64,000 bases of DNA from positions 27,681,001 through 27,745,000 of the forward strand of contig NC_068564.1 of assembly GCF_022201045.2 (NCBI RefSeq). Direction: 5' to 3'. The position numbers and the translations under genes were made by a program. This document shows, in pieces, positions 45,601 to 55,947 of this stretch. The notes below the pieces were generated by a model. The model was not told the origin of the DNA, searched no databases, and worked only from the letters and a program-made list of their open reading frames with translations. Position 1 is the stretch's first letter. Each line of letters starts with the position of its first letter. The DNA comes from Citrus sinensis. Lineage: Eukaryota; Streptophyta; Magnoliopsida; Sapindales; Rutaceae.

Positions 45601-46098
45601 AGTCTTTTAGCAACTCTATGTTTGCAGGGTTCATGCTCCAAATTTGGAACATAGTTAAAGAAATATTAACCAAGATATTTCTGAAGTTCATGAGATGCAT
45701 TATCGCTGCATCATCAAATTTCACGTGTTCTGCAAATTCCATACAACGAAGAGAGAAAAAAAAAAAATAGAATGAGCGTTAGTGTAACTAACAGCCGTAT
45801 CCAGAATTCAAAGTTTAAGCAACATTTTCTAAGGAACCAAACAGAATTAACAAAAAAAAATTGCTCTATTTGGGTGCTAAGAGACTTAAACTAGCTTAGA
45901 ATGAATAAGAAGAGCTAAATTGGAGCTCCACGTGTAATATGCTACAAATTCAAAGAACTAAAACGAACTTAAATCAAACAAAACCTTGTGATGGTTGGAC
46001 GATGTAGATGGAGCGAAGAGAGGGTGATCATCGGCGCGTGATCGAGGCAGCGCGTGGGATTCCTCTTCGGCTATGTAGTTTCGAGGCCTGAACTCCAT
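36692..46098 (-). CDS. VPS35L: VPS35L, Retriever complex large subunit (C16orf62 homologue)
   Basis: Twenty-three exons (high to low): 46098-45985, 45345-45130, 44819-44789, 44619-44435, 44007-43848, 43582-43486, 43349-43180, 42995-42829, 42514-42326, 42176-42087, 41431-41351, 40546-40403, 40240-40158, 40046-39908, 39791-39708, 39629-39468, 39390-39303, 38423-38346, 37645-37579, 37473-37377, 37263-37147, 37063-37007 and 36841-36692. They sum to 2766 nt, 921 residues, near the human protein (about 960). Diagnostic segments are MEFRPRNYIAEEESHAL, VARLLMDTSVLQFYPTLFVL, YLELAILPCWRFLNDRP, ASVYCRLYMAHCARKLP, NYRLLGFRLCERRPTLDILN and LLFEICQALHDGIDF. The protein is an alpha-solenoid related to VPS35. 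With VPS26C and VPS29 it forms Retriever for endosomal recycling, separate from retromer. Acceptors of exons 6, 8 and 9 were chosen among alternatives by phase. Confidence 0.92.
38953..39076. mobile_element. GC-rich foldback element in VPS35L intron 17
   Basis: The 124-bp unit starts CTATGGTGCAACGG and ends with its complement (...TTGCACCGTAG). The 51-bp arms have about three mismatches. Each arm contains a shorter palindrome (GGTGCAACGGTGG ... CCACCGTTGCACC), so it could fold as one long hairpin or as a cruciform of two. It is far more GC-rich than the intron around it. I could not define a target duplication, so the superfamily is open. Confidence 0.7.
43736..43825. repeat. GA-rich low-complexity tract in VPS35L intron 5
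   Basis: Irregular GAGAGA/GAAA repeats lie immediately downstream (in transcript order) of the exon 5 donor at 43847. It reads as a pyrimidine-rich run in the transcript. Confidence 0.7.
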
Positions 46099-46792
46099 CG
46101 GTGCTTGGCTCTAGTACTGTACCAACTCGCCTTCTTCTTTGGTTTTCCCCCCAGCCTTCGTCAGGATCGCAGGTCGCAAATCACAACTGTTGGTTGGTCT
46201 TGCTTAAACGCAACGTTTTGGCAGATTAAATTTAAATAAATGTAAACAGTTCGGCCGATCACGATTGCCAACTGCGATCCAATTGTGACAAACACGCGGG
46301 TCCCTAATGTTGGATCGGCCCATCTAACAGAATTTACAAGTGAAGGGGGTCAGCCAGTCTTTTTCAAAACCTTTATAGCTTTTTTTTGCTTTATTTAACA
46401 TTTTGGGGTCCAAGTGATATTTGCCAGAGGTATCATCAAATGAAGGATGACAGGCGCACAGCCCGCACACTTGTCACACAAATTCATAGACAAAATCACC
46501 TATTTAGCATTGTAAATTTGTTAGTGAATAACATGAGTTACTTTTTTTGCGTACCATCTGAAAAAAATAATCAACGAAATACATGATCACAGTATTAACC
46601 ACATTTTTTTAACTTTAATTTGCCTTATTGAAGTTATTGGATTAGTATTATATATATTATACGTCGCAGTTGTGAAATTATACCGTATGTTTTTCATCGG
46701 TCAACGTATATGTATATGCAACGATATTGGGAGAAGAATGTGAACATGTACAAATTAAAGAGTTGACTTTGATATTATAATCACAAAAGAGG

Positions 46793-46830
<38 letters not shown>

Positions 46831-48388
46831 CATTCTCCATCATGCAATATATTCTAATTATCATTCAAACGAGGGATCGGTATGTTTACAATTATAATAT
46901 CCCTTTTTTAAAAAAATATTTATATATAATAAATATACTCTCATCTACCTAATGTTGTTCTCCAATGCAAGTTATCAGGGTCATCAAATTTCAGTGTGAA
47001 ATAGGATTAAGTTATTTCCATATTTATATGTTCGTTGCGTATGCCATGCAGAAATTCAAAGTTGTATACGTATATGTGAAATATAAAGAATTAATTTCAA
47101 GCTTATATAATCGTTAATTTTATAGGAATATGTACTTTGTGTATTATTTGTTTATATCAGCAATAGCTTCCTTAGAAAATTTTTCTACCTAGCTTTATCA
47201 CATTTCGAGAAGTTAAAGTGTAACTTATATTTCCACATGAGTAATGCTACATTTCAGTTTCCGTTGGGTATAGTTTTTAAAAATGATAGTAATCTTTTAT
47301 TATGTTATACAGTTTTTATAAGTAGAATTTTTAATAAAATAATTTTTTTTTGTTTGGTTGCTATGAGTGCTTTTACTAGAAATTATAAAAATTACTTTAA
47401 TAAATAAGTTTTTTTTTTTTAAAGTTATGTCATGAAAACAATGAAAAAAGATTGTGAAATGAAATTAGAGTCCTCTAAACAATTTTGGTTTTTTTTAAAA
47501 AAAAAACTCTGAAATTATATCTACTTTTAAAAAATCTAAAGTTTAAACTTCCCTTACTAAAGACAAAATAACTTTTTAATCTTTAAAAACCAGCTCTACT
47601 CAAGTACAACCAGATGACATAAATAAATAAATAAAATTTTAAAAGGAGCTTTGGTACTAAAAAATCTCCAGACCTATAGAGAAGTCATACCAAATAATAA
47701 CTTAATTACTAAGTGGTATCTAAATTCTAAAAGTTTTCATCCAAAATGCTATGTTCATTCATTTGATGATGGAATAAATACCCATCCCTCGAGTTAGAAA
47801 ACTAATGATATTACTTCAAAAGAAAAAAAAATTGCAGCATTATTATATCTTTATACGAAGTTTTTGAAATTAAAATAAATAAAAATGCCTATTGTAAACA
47901 CCTAAAATGAGAAATAAATCAAAACAGCCGAAATATTATAAGTTTGGAAAACGCAGCTGGCTTCAAAGCATCATATTCTTCAGACATGGACCAAATTTGT
48001 CAACTCTGATCTTCTCCACTATATAAAGCATAAGAAGCTCCAATGTCTCATTCTTTAAAAAAGAAATTATTTTGTAAATATCTGTAGTCGAAGCTACCGA
48101 TAGTCTTGTGCCACTTGGCAAACTTTTAAATGGAATGTGCATCCCATATACAATGTTACCAATATAACTTGCTACCCAAAAAACGTGTGAAATTCAACCT
48201 TCATTTCTAGTTAACTTGCATTGTTTGCATTATTAATACAATAAAATAAAGCAAATTAATAATTGAGAGATTGATTGTACGAAGACCCAGCTTCGAGTTT
48301 AAGCAATCATTTGTTCTAGGAATTATAATTGGTCACGTAGAAGGATGTCTAGGGCTATGTTTGCTTGAAAATGGCTGTACAATTTTTC

Positions 48389-48547
48389 TTAATTGGCAAC
48401 TTCCGCTTTGCTTTCCCTAACAGCATGCCTAAATTTCCTCAGGTCGGCCATTTGGGCACCCATGGGTTTCGTCACTGAGTGTGCCACCATGTTAAGATCT
48501 TCCTCGTGAGTCAAAGGTGGTGAAAAGACACTATCACCCTTTGACTT
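48389..48547 (-). pseudogene. Orphan coding-like fragment (C-terminal exon remnant?)
   Basis: A minus-strand frame stays open for about 50 codons before a TAA at 48389-48391. It has balanced composition and plausible protein character, in pieces SPPLTHEEDLNMVAHSV, KPMGAQMADLRKFRHA and VRESKAEVAN. GC content stands out against the flanks. A TCAAG at about 48545-48549 could be an acceptor. No upstream exon was found within the next 1.5 kb. I do not recognise the family; it may be a relic exon or a chance ORF. Confidence 0.3.
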
Positions 48548-49920
48548 GACATATATACAATATCATACGAGTTATGATGGAACATAAGTAATTCAATTAA
48601 TATTAATTAATTTGATCATTAATGTGTCCAATCATTGATTTCTTTCTCATTCACGAGAAATTGATTCTAAGTAAGTCAGTAAGGAAAATTTCTAAAATAC
48701 ATCTGAGCCACCGGGTCAGTCATACAACAAGTAAATAATGGTATGACATGTGTGCATTTATTTATCATGTAAATGGTGGTTATATTAAATTTAACTACAC
48801 ATGTCATGCATGTATCAATTGGTTGTAATACATCAGAGGTATTCTAGAATTTCTCAATCAATAAGATTGATTAACTAAATATTTTGTGAATAAACTAGTT
48901 TCACCTTATTTAACATAATTTTTTTGAAATATGTGGCACTATGATGTAGTGCATTATAAATCTACTAATATTTCCAATAAAAAAAATATAGTGGAATCTT
49001 TGAAATAACTATATTATGATGTAATTTGATAACTAGACAAAAAGTGAACTTAATATACCTTTAAATATTTAAATGAAAATTATCTCCTATTATACGCATG
49101 AGTAGACACAAATTTGAGTAAAAGCCATTTTGGTAATACTATACCTTTTAAAATATTTGTTACTATAAAAATAATCAGCTTAAAAGATAATTAATTAAAT
49201 GTTTAGTAAAAATTATTTTTAAAATGTTGTTAGTTTTAAAAGGAGTCTTATATTATTGGTAAATTTTACTGTTAAATTGTTGTAAGAATGCAAATAGTTG
49301 AAATGAACATAATATTAATTTATTTACACGTTCATATATATATATATATATAATAAATAAATAATATTTTTATTTTATTTTCTCAATATTATTGATAATA
49401 ATATTAATCCCTTTAAATTTATTGATTTTGTTTCTTAATTAAATAAGGATCATTTTGGATTTTTATAACATAAGTGAGGATATCTATAGAATTATAATAA
49501 GTGTAAAACTAATTTTCAAGATTAGATTTTAAAAAATTATTCATTTTCTACTTTTCAAAATCAGTTGTAGTTTATAAGAATAAGTGATGTTATCAAAAGT
49601 GACTTTTAAAAAAAATTTACTAAATACTAAAATTAGCTTAGAACTTATTCAAAATAACCCTAATGATAACTTTTATACCGTTTTCACGGCAAAAAAAGGG
49701 AAAAAAGAGTAATAAAGTTGTACAAGAAAATGGCAATGAACTGAATTGGACAGCAAGGTCATTTCATGGGGAATGAACAGTACTATTTACGAATGCTGCC
49801 CTAAAATGTGAAATATATTAAGAAATAAAGCCTAAAATTCAAACACACTATTCGCAGAAACCCAAAAGAGCTACCACCTTTTACCACTTTCCCCGCGTCA
49901 ACGCCCTCCCCTTCTCCTAC

Positions 49921-50117
49921 TATAAACCCTAACCTCTTCCCTCTTCCATTTCCTCCACAACTCTTTCTCCCACAACAGTCCAATCCCCCACCCCCCCCCC
50001 CCCCCCCCTCCCCAATACAGACAGACTACAAACCCTAACTCAAAAAAAAAAAATCCAAACTCACAAATCACCTAAACATCTCTTAATTATCTTTACGTTC
50101 TCGATTTCAAAAACACA
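49921..50117 (+). promoter_or_regulatory. Core promoter and leader of the STIG1-like gene
   Basis: TATAAA lies at 49921-49926, merging into a telo-box-like AAACCCTAA; a second AAACCCTAA lies at about 50030. Between them is an 18-nt run of C (49991-50008). The TATA box is about 190 bp upstream of the ATG, so the leader would be about 160 nt. Confidence 0.55.
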
Positions 50118-50561
50118 ATGAATATGATGAAAATTATCTTAACAATAGCTATAACAATGGCGATAACCATCACTTTGACGATGAAAGGCATTGGTGAAGC
50201 GGAAGAGAATAATCTACCATTAGAGCAGCATACCGAAAACAAGCTGTTGTTGCCATCGAAGAGAGGGAGCCGTTTTCTTGCTGAAGCGGACAAAAACCCT
50301 AGAGCTGCCGATCACTGCCACAAGGACAATGAAGTCTGCAGTCTGTTTGGCCGAAACTCAACTTGCTGCAACAACAAGTGCATGGACTTGTCTACGGATG
50401 ACAAGAACTGCGGCGCGTGCAAGAAGAAGTGCAAGTTCACAGAGGCTTGTTGCAGGGGGCAGTGTGTGAATTTGTCATTTGATAAGAGGCATTGTGGTCG
50501 TTGCAACAACAGGTGTGAGAAGGGGCAGTTCTGTGTGTATGGTATGTGTGATTACGCTTAA
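50118..50561 (+). CDS. STIG1-like: STIG1-like secreted cysteine-rich protein
   Basis: Single exon, 147 residues. An N-terminal hydrophobic signal peptide (about residues 5-24) is followed by a variable pro-region and GSRFLAEA, then the STIG1 domain from about residue 65. The Cys pattern includes [39 protein letters not shown] and [18 protein letters not shown], with about 16 cysteines. STIG1 family members are small apoplastic proteins: tomato STIG1 acts in stigma exudate and pollen-tube growth, and Arabidopsis GRIM REAPER is processed to a peptide ligand of a receptor kinase in ROS-triggered cell death. The role here is inferred from family only. The first in-frame ATG was used; two more codons later would also leave a signal peptide. 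Confidence 0.9.
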   Translation: MNMMKIILTIAITMAITITLTMKGIGEAEENNLPLEQHTENKLLLPSKRGSRFLAEADKNPRAADHCHKDNEVCSLFGRNSTCCNNKCMDLSTDDKNCGACKKKCKFTEACCRGQCVNLSFDKRHCGRCNNRCEKGQFCVYGMCDYA

Positions 50562-52090
50562 TTAATTAATTAATTACATATACATACGGTGAGTTCGATC
50601 GCGATTTATTCTTAATACAATAAAAATGCCACAAAAAATCTAGTGGTTTCTCTAAATGTAATACTACAAAAGTACTAAAAAAGAATTATGTATTGATGAT
50701 CACTCGTTTATTTATACGATTTTTTTCGATATAGAATGGTAGACACTTGAAATTCTATGTATTAGGAGATATGAATACTTTTAATCGTTAATTTTTTACA
50801 TAATAAAAAAAACCAATTACAATATAATCAATTAATTAATTACTTTGTGAGGACGTGAGCCAAACGTATGACAACGACTAATTAAGCCACTTTATAACTG
50901 AAACAATTTACGAGTAATAATTAAGCTGCATATGTACGCATGGTCAAAATTCTAATTAAACCCCATGGATCTGCATGTGCTCCTACGGTATTCCTAAGTT
51001 AATTAGCCGCTTGATAATTAAGCAACATGGCAACTAGATCCAGACCTAGACACCCACGGAAAAAGAGAAATGGAACGGCAACATGGCAAGCAAAGCCATG
51101 CAGCTTTTGTTGATCGTTTGGTATTTTCAAGATACAAAATATAAAATTAGAAGTAATTCAGTAATTAAATAAAAATAAATAATGCAACAAACTCATCATT
51201 GATTTTGCCTTTACGTATATAATGCTTCCCTGACTCCCTCACGATCACATGGTAGCTTTTGGTGCTAGACCGAAAAGGTCAAGCTCATGGGATCAAGCGT
51301 AGTTCGCGAATTTTAAGATGAAAAGAATCCAGCCAATCCCAGAATTTTAACAACATATATGCAACTTTTCCATGTTAATTTCATCAATTAATACATGTGT
51401 TATAACCAATAAAGAATTCATATATCTTCCCATCTAGCGCATTTCTCCTGTGCTCGACGGTAATGTTGATTATGGCTTACCACCCACTTATTATGAATGT
51501 AATCAAAATGAAGCTAGGTATCTTCATCTGCTTAATTCATTCCACATACACATATACTTAATTCTCATTATTGGTCAGAAACCAAGTGAAATTAAACTAT
51601 AATTTCCACGAATATGTTAAGGTGATGCTAAAAAAGTGTAGCATGACAACTTGAAAGGGATAACTGCGCGCTCTTTTAGTTCTTACAGTTTGAAGTAGTT
51701 ATCATATCAATTCTTGTATTTTTAAAAAGTATTAGTACTCAAAGTCCTATAATATTATAACTTTCCTATCTATTGGATCTAATTTTTAGGGTAAAATTGT
51801 ATTTATATTTGATATACTTAAAATTCAAAGAAATGTTTTATGCAACAAGTGAAAGACAGATGATTATTAAATATATTTTAATGGAAATAAATTGACAAAA
51901 CATGATTCTTTTTAAGTAATTTTAAAATATACATGTATTAACAGGATAATTATTTTAAATTATAGAGACTAAATAGATATTTACCCCAAGAACAAATTAT
52001 AAAAAAGATATGAAAATTAACAATCAAAGATAATTTCTTATTAACGAAAAAATTTTGAATCTCAATATTAATTTTCTCCTCAATAAGAAA
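50562..52090. other. Spacer between convergent STIG1-like gene and pseudogene
   Basis: No ORF of interest. It contains the 3' flank of the STIG1-like gene and AT-rich DNA. Confidence 0.5.
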
Positions 52091-52582
52091 TTACGAAGCA
52101 TAATCGCACAGGCCAAAGTCACATAAACTCCCATTTCTGCACACATTTTGTTGCATCCACCACATTGTCTTCTACTGAAAAAGGTTCAGACATTTGCCAT
52201 TGCAGCAAATCCCACTGTACTTTGCACTTCCTGCCACAGCACCCGCAGTTCAGGCGATCTCTTAACAAATTAACACACTTTGTCCTACAGCAACGAGGCC
52301 CTGGACTTCCCCTAGCATGACAAACCCTAGGGAACTTCGAACTCGTTACAAGTTAATCTTCGAGCACGTTTCTTTTTTAAAAAGAAATCGCCCTACTGCT
52401 GAAGAAGATTGATCATCGGTTTCGGTTAAATGTTTGTCCAGGAAATCCTTTTCTAAATCTAAATCACCCTCTTCGTTGTTGGTATGATCAGTATATTTAA
52501 TATTATTATTTGGTGTTGCCAAATTGGCCAGGGCTAGACCACCAAAGAGAATATATATGAAGAAAATGTATAGCATTTTCAT
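52091..52582 (-). pseudogene. STIG1-like pseudogene, multiply frameshifted
   Basis: It starts at an ATG at 52582 with a good signal peptide (MKMLYIFFIYILFGGLALA) and a GRFLFKKETCSKINL segment matching the pro-region of the neighbour, then hits a stop at 52346. The Cys-rich domain is still legible but scattered over frames: CHARGSPGPRCCRTKC and LNCGCCGRKCK in one, ICCNGKCLNLF in another, QCGGCNKMC in a third, and a final CDFGLCDYAS ending at a TAA at 52091. At least three or four frame changes separate these pieces, so it cannot encode a full STIG1 domain. A truncated secreted product of about 78 residues remains possible. A retrotransposon sits 462 bp upstream of its ATG. Confidence 0.85.
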
Positions 52583-53038
52583 GATGAATGAATATGAAAG
52601 TTTAAGGGTATTAAAGGTGAAGCCTTAAGTATGTGGCATAGAAAAGTTGTTTTATGTCCTCGAGTATGTTTCTCCGAGATGGGCATTTAAAGGGAATTTG
52701 GGGGGGAATTCAAGTGTGTTGCGGTTCAAGAGCCTTGCATTTGCACTTAGTGGACGTGTCAATGATGGCTGTTGATTGATTAACTAAAGTTAAGATTTTA
52801 TTCTATTTAGAAGATCATGGCAGTAGCAAATTAATGATCTTCCCTTATGTTAACTCAATTATAAAACAAGCTGCTTTTTGACATGAAGCAGAAAAATAAA
52901 GTGTAAGGGAACAGGAAAAACTCAGAAAAGGAGGACAAGTTATTCATAAATCTTTGAAAAGATCTCTAATTTCAGTGCACTTAATTTGATATAATTTGAT
53001 AATACAAGAAATGTTCCTGGACTTGAAACATGTCATAG
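52583..53038. other. Remaining proximal upstream region of the STIG1-like pseudogene
   Basis: No coding sequence. The copia element that begins at 53044 now cuts this stretch off from the original distal promoter, which resumes after 63900. Confidence 0.5.
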
Positions 53039-53043
53039 GCTCA
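53039..53043. repeat. Copia target-site duplication, left copy (GCTCA)
   Basis: GCTCA immediately precedes the left LTR and is repeated at 63896-63900, immediately after the right LTR. Confidence 0.9.
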
Positions 53044-53386
53044 TGAAGAAATTGTAAAACTGAATAAATGCTGCTGTTTGGCAGCTAAGAAAATGCAGAG
53101 GAAAATTCTTTATTTCAGTAATGAATTGATATTTTGTACATCTAAACAATCACGAAACGTGCAGCTATTTATACATGCTATACTAACTAACTAATTGCTT
53201 ACTAACTAATTATTAATCACAAGCTCACTCAGCTAATCAAATAACAGAATACAGAGTATGCATTGTGATGTTAGTTAGGCTGGTAACTGCTGCTGACGTT
53301 GACCTTCTGACGTGGCACAAATGACAGCTGGTAACTTGACACGCTGACTCTTCTTCCTCACTTCTGCACAATGAGCTATCTTCACA
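53044..53386 (-). repeat. Copia 3' LTR
   Basis: 343 bp, TG...CA bounded, a partner of 63553-63895. A minus-strand TATAAATA is at about 53166-53173. The pol reading frame runs into this LTR and stops at 53275. Confidence 0.95.
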
Positions 53387-53396
53387 GCCCCCCTCA
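53387..53396 (-). other. Copia polypurine tract
   Basis: On the minus strand the sequence TTTGAGGGGGGC abuts the 3' LTR, the expected place and composition for plus-strand priming. Confidence 0.75.
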
Positions 53397-55257
53397 AACT
53401 CAAAGGACATGAAAAGACATTGAGTTTGTCCCTTAAATAATTGAACTGAGGGGAAGATAAAGGCTTGGTTAAGATATCTGCAATCTGATCTTCACTTGGC
53501 ACATAATAGATTTTGAGATCACCAGATAACACTTTGTCTCGAATAAAATGAACATCAATCTCAATGTGTTTGGTTCTTGAATGGAACACAGGATTCTTTG
53601 CTAGCTCTGTTGCACTTATATTATCACACCATATTGTTGGTCTCTCTACACAGTATACTTCCATTTCTAGAAACAATGACTTTAACCAAGCTATCTCTGA
53701 AGCAGCTGAAGCAAGTGCTCTATATTCACTCTCAGCTGAAGACTTAGTGACTACTGTTTGCTTCTTTGAAGACCATGAAATCAGATTATTTCCAAGATAC
53801 ACACAGTAGGCTCCAATTGACTTCCTATCATCCAAGTCACTTCCCCAATCTGCATCAGTGAATGTAGTGATTTTCAAATCACCATCATTTACAAACTTTA
53901 AGCCATAATCCTGTGTCTCCTTCAGGTATTTAAGAACCCTCTTGCAAGCCATGAGATGTTGCATAGTTGGTGCAGAAACATATTGGCTCAACTTGTGAAC
54001 AGAATAAGCAATTTCTGGTCTTGTCAATATCAGATACTGGAGACCACCTACAATGCTTCTATAATGAGTTGCATCTTCAACATAGTAACCCAATTCTCCT
54101 TTAACTACCTTCTGTAACTTTGAGTCTTTGCCACTGCACATTGGTGTTGTCACTCTTTTACACTCAAGCATGTCTACTTTAGCAAGCAAATCTCTGATAT
54201 ACTTCTTCTGAGACAAATAAATGCAATCCTGACCATACAGCACTTCTATACCAAGGAAATAGGACAATCTTCCTAGATCTTTCAATGCAAAAACAGTATT
54301 AAACTATTGAATGAAACTGTCCAATTTTTCACTGTTAGGTCCAGTAACTAATATGTCATCAACATATATCAATACCATAATGAGTGACACATTAGTTTTT
54401 CTTAAGAATAAGGAAGAATCAGATTTTGAATTTCTGAAACCCCATTGAAGAAGACATCCCCTGAGCTTTTCAAACCAGGCTCTAGGAGCTTGCTTAAGAC
54501 CATATAAAGCTTTGTGTAATCTGCAAACATAGTTAGATTTACTCTTATCAACAAAGCCTTCAGGTTGCTATATAAACACTTCCTCTGATAACTCACCATT
54601 TAAGAATGCATTGTTGACATCCACCTGTCTAACTATCCACTGATTCATCACTGCAAGACTAAGAACTACTCTCACTGTTGCTGGCTTTACCACTGGGCTA
54701 AAGGTATCAAAGTAATTCACACCTTCAATCTGTTGAAACCCTTTTGCCACCAATCGAGCCTTATACTTAGCTACACTGCCATCAGTGTTATACTTTATTC
54801 TATACACCCACTTATTCCCAACAACTTTCTGATTTTCTATTCTTGGTACTAGAGACCAAGTTCTGTTTTCAATTAGTGCATCATACTCATTTTTCATAGC
54901 TGTAAACCAATTTGTGTCTTGCAAAGCTTCACCAACTGAATCTGGCTCTTTGTGAACTAACACTGCAGTATACATTTTTGGCTTAAAAATACTTGCTTTT
55001 CCTCTTGTGGTCATGGGGTGATTGTTTTGAACATGTTGAATATTGTTTGAGGTTATTTGGGACTGAGATGGTAATGGAATTTGAGTAGGATCTGTAGTGT
55101 TTGGTGAGTCGAGATCATGAACAGGTTCAAGAGTAGGATTGAGATTTGGTGTTTGACATTGTGTAGCTTCATTTGCTTGTTGATGATTTGCTGATGAGAA
55201 CAGTTCTGTGCTGCTGGAACATGCTGGAGAGTAGGATTCAAAACTGCTGTTATAAGG

Positions 55258-55262
55258 ATTTG
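55258..55262. repeat. Gypsy target-site duplication, left copy (ATTTG)
   Basis: ATTTG abuts the left gypsy LTR and recurs at 60681-60685. Collapsing one copy makes the copia frame continuous, confirming insertion into copia pol. Confidence 0.9.
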
Positions 55263-55651
55263 TGATGAAGAGTAGGAATCCATATTATACTAGGATTAGT
55301 TTCCTTATTAACTAAAGTTTAAGACTTTTAAATTCCTTTCTAATTTAGAATTTTGTTTCCCTTTCAATTTAGGATTTTGTTTTACTTCATGAATTAGGAT
55401 AATTACTACTACTATAAATAGCTCCCTCTTGTAGCCTTTGAAAGCAGAGATTTTGAGTTTAATAATATTTCAATTTTCAAATCTCTTTGTAAGTATTTGA
55501 ACAGTTAATTCTCGGTATTCTGCGGAATCAACGAGTCTTAATCCCTAAATTCGCGGTATTCTTTTGAATCAACGTGAATTTAGTTGTTCTTTTGTTCCGG
55601 TATTCTCTAAAATCAACGGAATATTTTGAACATTAAACTTCCACTGCATCA
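55263..55651 (+). repeat. Gypsy 5' LTR
   Basis: 389 bp from TGATGAAGAG to CTGCATCA. A TATAAATA at 55413-55420 is the likely promoter. It contains two related GGTATTC(T)-x-AATCAACG phrases near 55513-55575. Confidence 0.95.
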
Positions 55652-55654
55652 GTT

Positions 55655-55666
55655 TGGTATCAGAGC
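55655..55666 (+). other. Gypsy primer-binding site (tRNA-iMet type)
   Basis: TGGTATCAGAGC begins three bases after the 5' LTR and is an exact match to the common plant initiator-Met primer-binding site. Confidence 0.9.
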
Positions 55667-55947
55667 CAAAACCTGGTATCACCAATCTAACTCCATCTAC
55701 CACCAAACCTTTCCTTTTTCCCTTTTTGATTTTTTCCATTTAGCTTAAAAAAAAAAAACCCATTTTTTCAGACAAACCACCACCATCATCTTACCAACCC
55801 AAAATCTTCCAGATCCACCCACCCTTACTCGATTTCCGACCACCATCATCAGCAATCTAAAACTTTTTGCTTAATTACAGTTTCGGCCTAAAATTTTATT
55901 TACTTTCAGTTTAACCCCACTACCTTTTTAAACCCGAATTTGAAAAA

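Larger units (their letters stand above)
46099..50117. other. Intergenic region between the VPS35L and STIG1-like genes
   Basis: About 4 kb, AT-rich, with a (TTTA)n microsatellite at 46797-46830 and (TA)n at about 49334-49352. One orphan coding-like fragment on the minus strand (48389-48547) is described separately. The last ~250 bp form the STIG1-like promoter and leader. Confidence 0.5.
53275..55262 (-). pseudogene. Copia pol, RT and RNase H part (two premature TAG codons)
   Basis: This is the downstream half of the copia polyprotein after the gypsy insertion. RT motifs include KARLVAKGFQQIEGVNYFDT, VDVNNAFLNGELSEE and the catalytic YVDDILVTG. RNase H motifs include FTDADWGSD, SAESEYRALASAASEIAWL and a C-terminal TKHIEIDVHFIRD. 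In-frame TAG codons lie at 54568-54570, inside the conserved RT region just after EEVFI, and at about 54306, shortly after the YVDD box. The frame otherwise stays open to 53275, ending about 37 codons inside the LTR. Reverse transcriptase made from this copy would be truncated. Confidence 0.9.

Noticed and set aside
46797..46830. (TTTA)n array as a possible CRISPR-like or structured repeat
   Set aside because: Plain tetranucleotide microsatellite; no spacers.
55053..55283. 76-codon ORF at the gypsy/copia junction
   Set aside because: It is out of frame with copia pol and starts inside the gypsy LTR; a junction artefact.
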